DNA of 14,196 nt from an uncultured Spirochaetia bacterium. GTDB lineage: Bacteria; Spirochaetota; CALGPD01. The translations under genes and the position numbers were made by a program. This document shows, piece after piece, positions 14,016 to 14,196 of the stretch (its first letter is position 1; each line of letters starts with the position of its first letter). The stretch is taken from the NCBI GenBank assembly GCA_937960625.1, contig CALGPD010000220.1:1-14196 (forward strand). Reading direction: 5' to 3'. The notes below the pieces were generated by a model, which worked only from the letters and a program-made list of their open reading frames with translations, did no database searches and was not told the DNA's origin.

Positions 14016-14196
14016 ATGGTTTCTTTGAAAATAAAATTAGTCGTTGCTTTACTTTTATGCTTTTTAATTTTAAGTTGTGGAACAGTTAAAGATAATACTA
14101 AGCTTAACAATCAATTATTACAAGCGTGCAAAAAAGGAAATCTTAAACAAGTTAAAAAGCTAATTAATAATGGGGCTGATATAAATTTCCGGGATA
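14016..14196 (+). CDS. Ankyrin-repeat lipoprotein (partial, 3' end beyond window)
   Basis: ATG 14016 follows a strong AAGGAGGA (13999-14006) at nine bases, 24 bases after the peptidase remnant. The first 21 residues are a lipoprotein signal peptide: 'KIKLVVALLLCFLILSC', with the lipidated cysteine at residue 21. From about 33 an ankyrin repeat begins: 'LLQACKKGNLKQVKKLINNG', then 'ADIN'. This is the canonical helix-helix-loop unit. The window ends in the first repeat, so the number of repeats and any other domain are unknown. It is probably an envelope-anchored protein-interaction module. Confidence 0.85.
   Translation, partial: MVSLKIKLVVALLLCFLILSCGTVKDNTKLNNQLLQACKKGNLKQVKKLINNGADINFRD

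Overview
The window is strongly AT-rich and gene-dense. It suggests an anaerobic, diderm (Gram-negative type) bacterium. Two proteins end their signal peptides in a lipobox, several others look exported, and an electron-transfer flavoprotein (ETF) alpha subunit carries an N-terminal 2x[4Fe-4S] ferredoxin domain, as in anaerobic butyryl-CoA or caffeyl-CoA type systems. TTG and GTG starts behind clear Shine-Dalgarno (SD) sites occur. Ankyrin and TPR exported proteins, a lipoprotein-rich content and a spirochaete-like Rpn nuclease sequence make Spirochaetota a reasonable guess, but no phylogenetic marker is present and I do not commit to a phylum. There are no rRNA, tRNA, CRISPR or insertion-sequence features.

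Layout. 1-794 (-) is the 5' part of a membrane-anchored HAD-type phosphatase that runs off the left edge. It is divergent from a TTG-started lipoprotein (926-1864, +), and a nested inverted repeat lies between them. 1905-3218 (-) is a compact overlapping operon: ECF sigma factor, a small single-pass membrane protein (likely anti-sigma) and a miniature MotA-like membrane protein. Divergent from it, across a second nested inverted repeat, are two exported TPR paralogues (3339-5876, +). 5900-6892 (-) is an exported HExxH metallopeptidase-like protein, and 7008-7730 (-) is an unrecognised eight-helix membrane protein.

7861-11065 (-) is the metabolic core: acyl-CoA dehydrogenase, then etfB, then etfA with the ferredoxin domain. 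It has a good sigma70-type promoter with a palindrome at the probable transcription start, and a clean intrinsic terminator. Next come a DUF2227-like metal-binding membrane protein (-), a single-domain STAS protein (+), and an unlisted 37-residue small protein (12484-12597, -) with an excellent SD and its own terminator.

The right end looks like an accessory or decaying region. An Rpn/YhgA-like PD-(D/E)XK nuclease gene is interrupted by an in-frame TAA and lacks a standard start codon. It retains a strong internal SD and ATG for its 61-residue C-terminal tail, the layout reported for Rpn intragenic antitoxins. It is followed by the C-terminal remnant of a C39-like cysteine peptidase and the beginning of an ankyrin-repeat lipoprotein.

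The least familiar arrangement is the ECF sigma / membrane anti-sigma / mini-MotA operon facing two exported TPR proteins. I infer an envelope-signalling unit in which the membrane proteins control the sigma factor and the TPR pair is its output or sensor arm. No step of that is demonstrated here.
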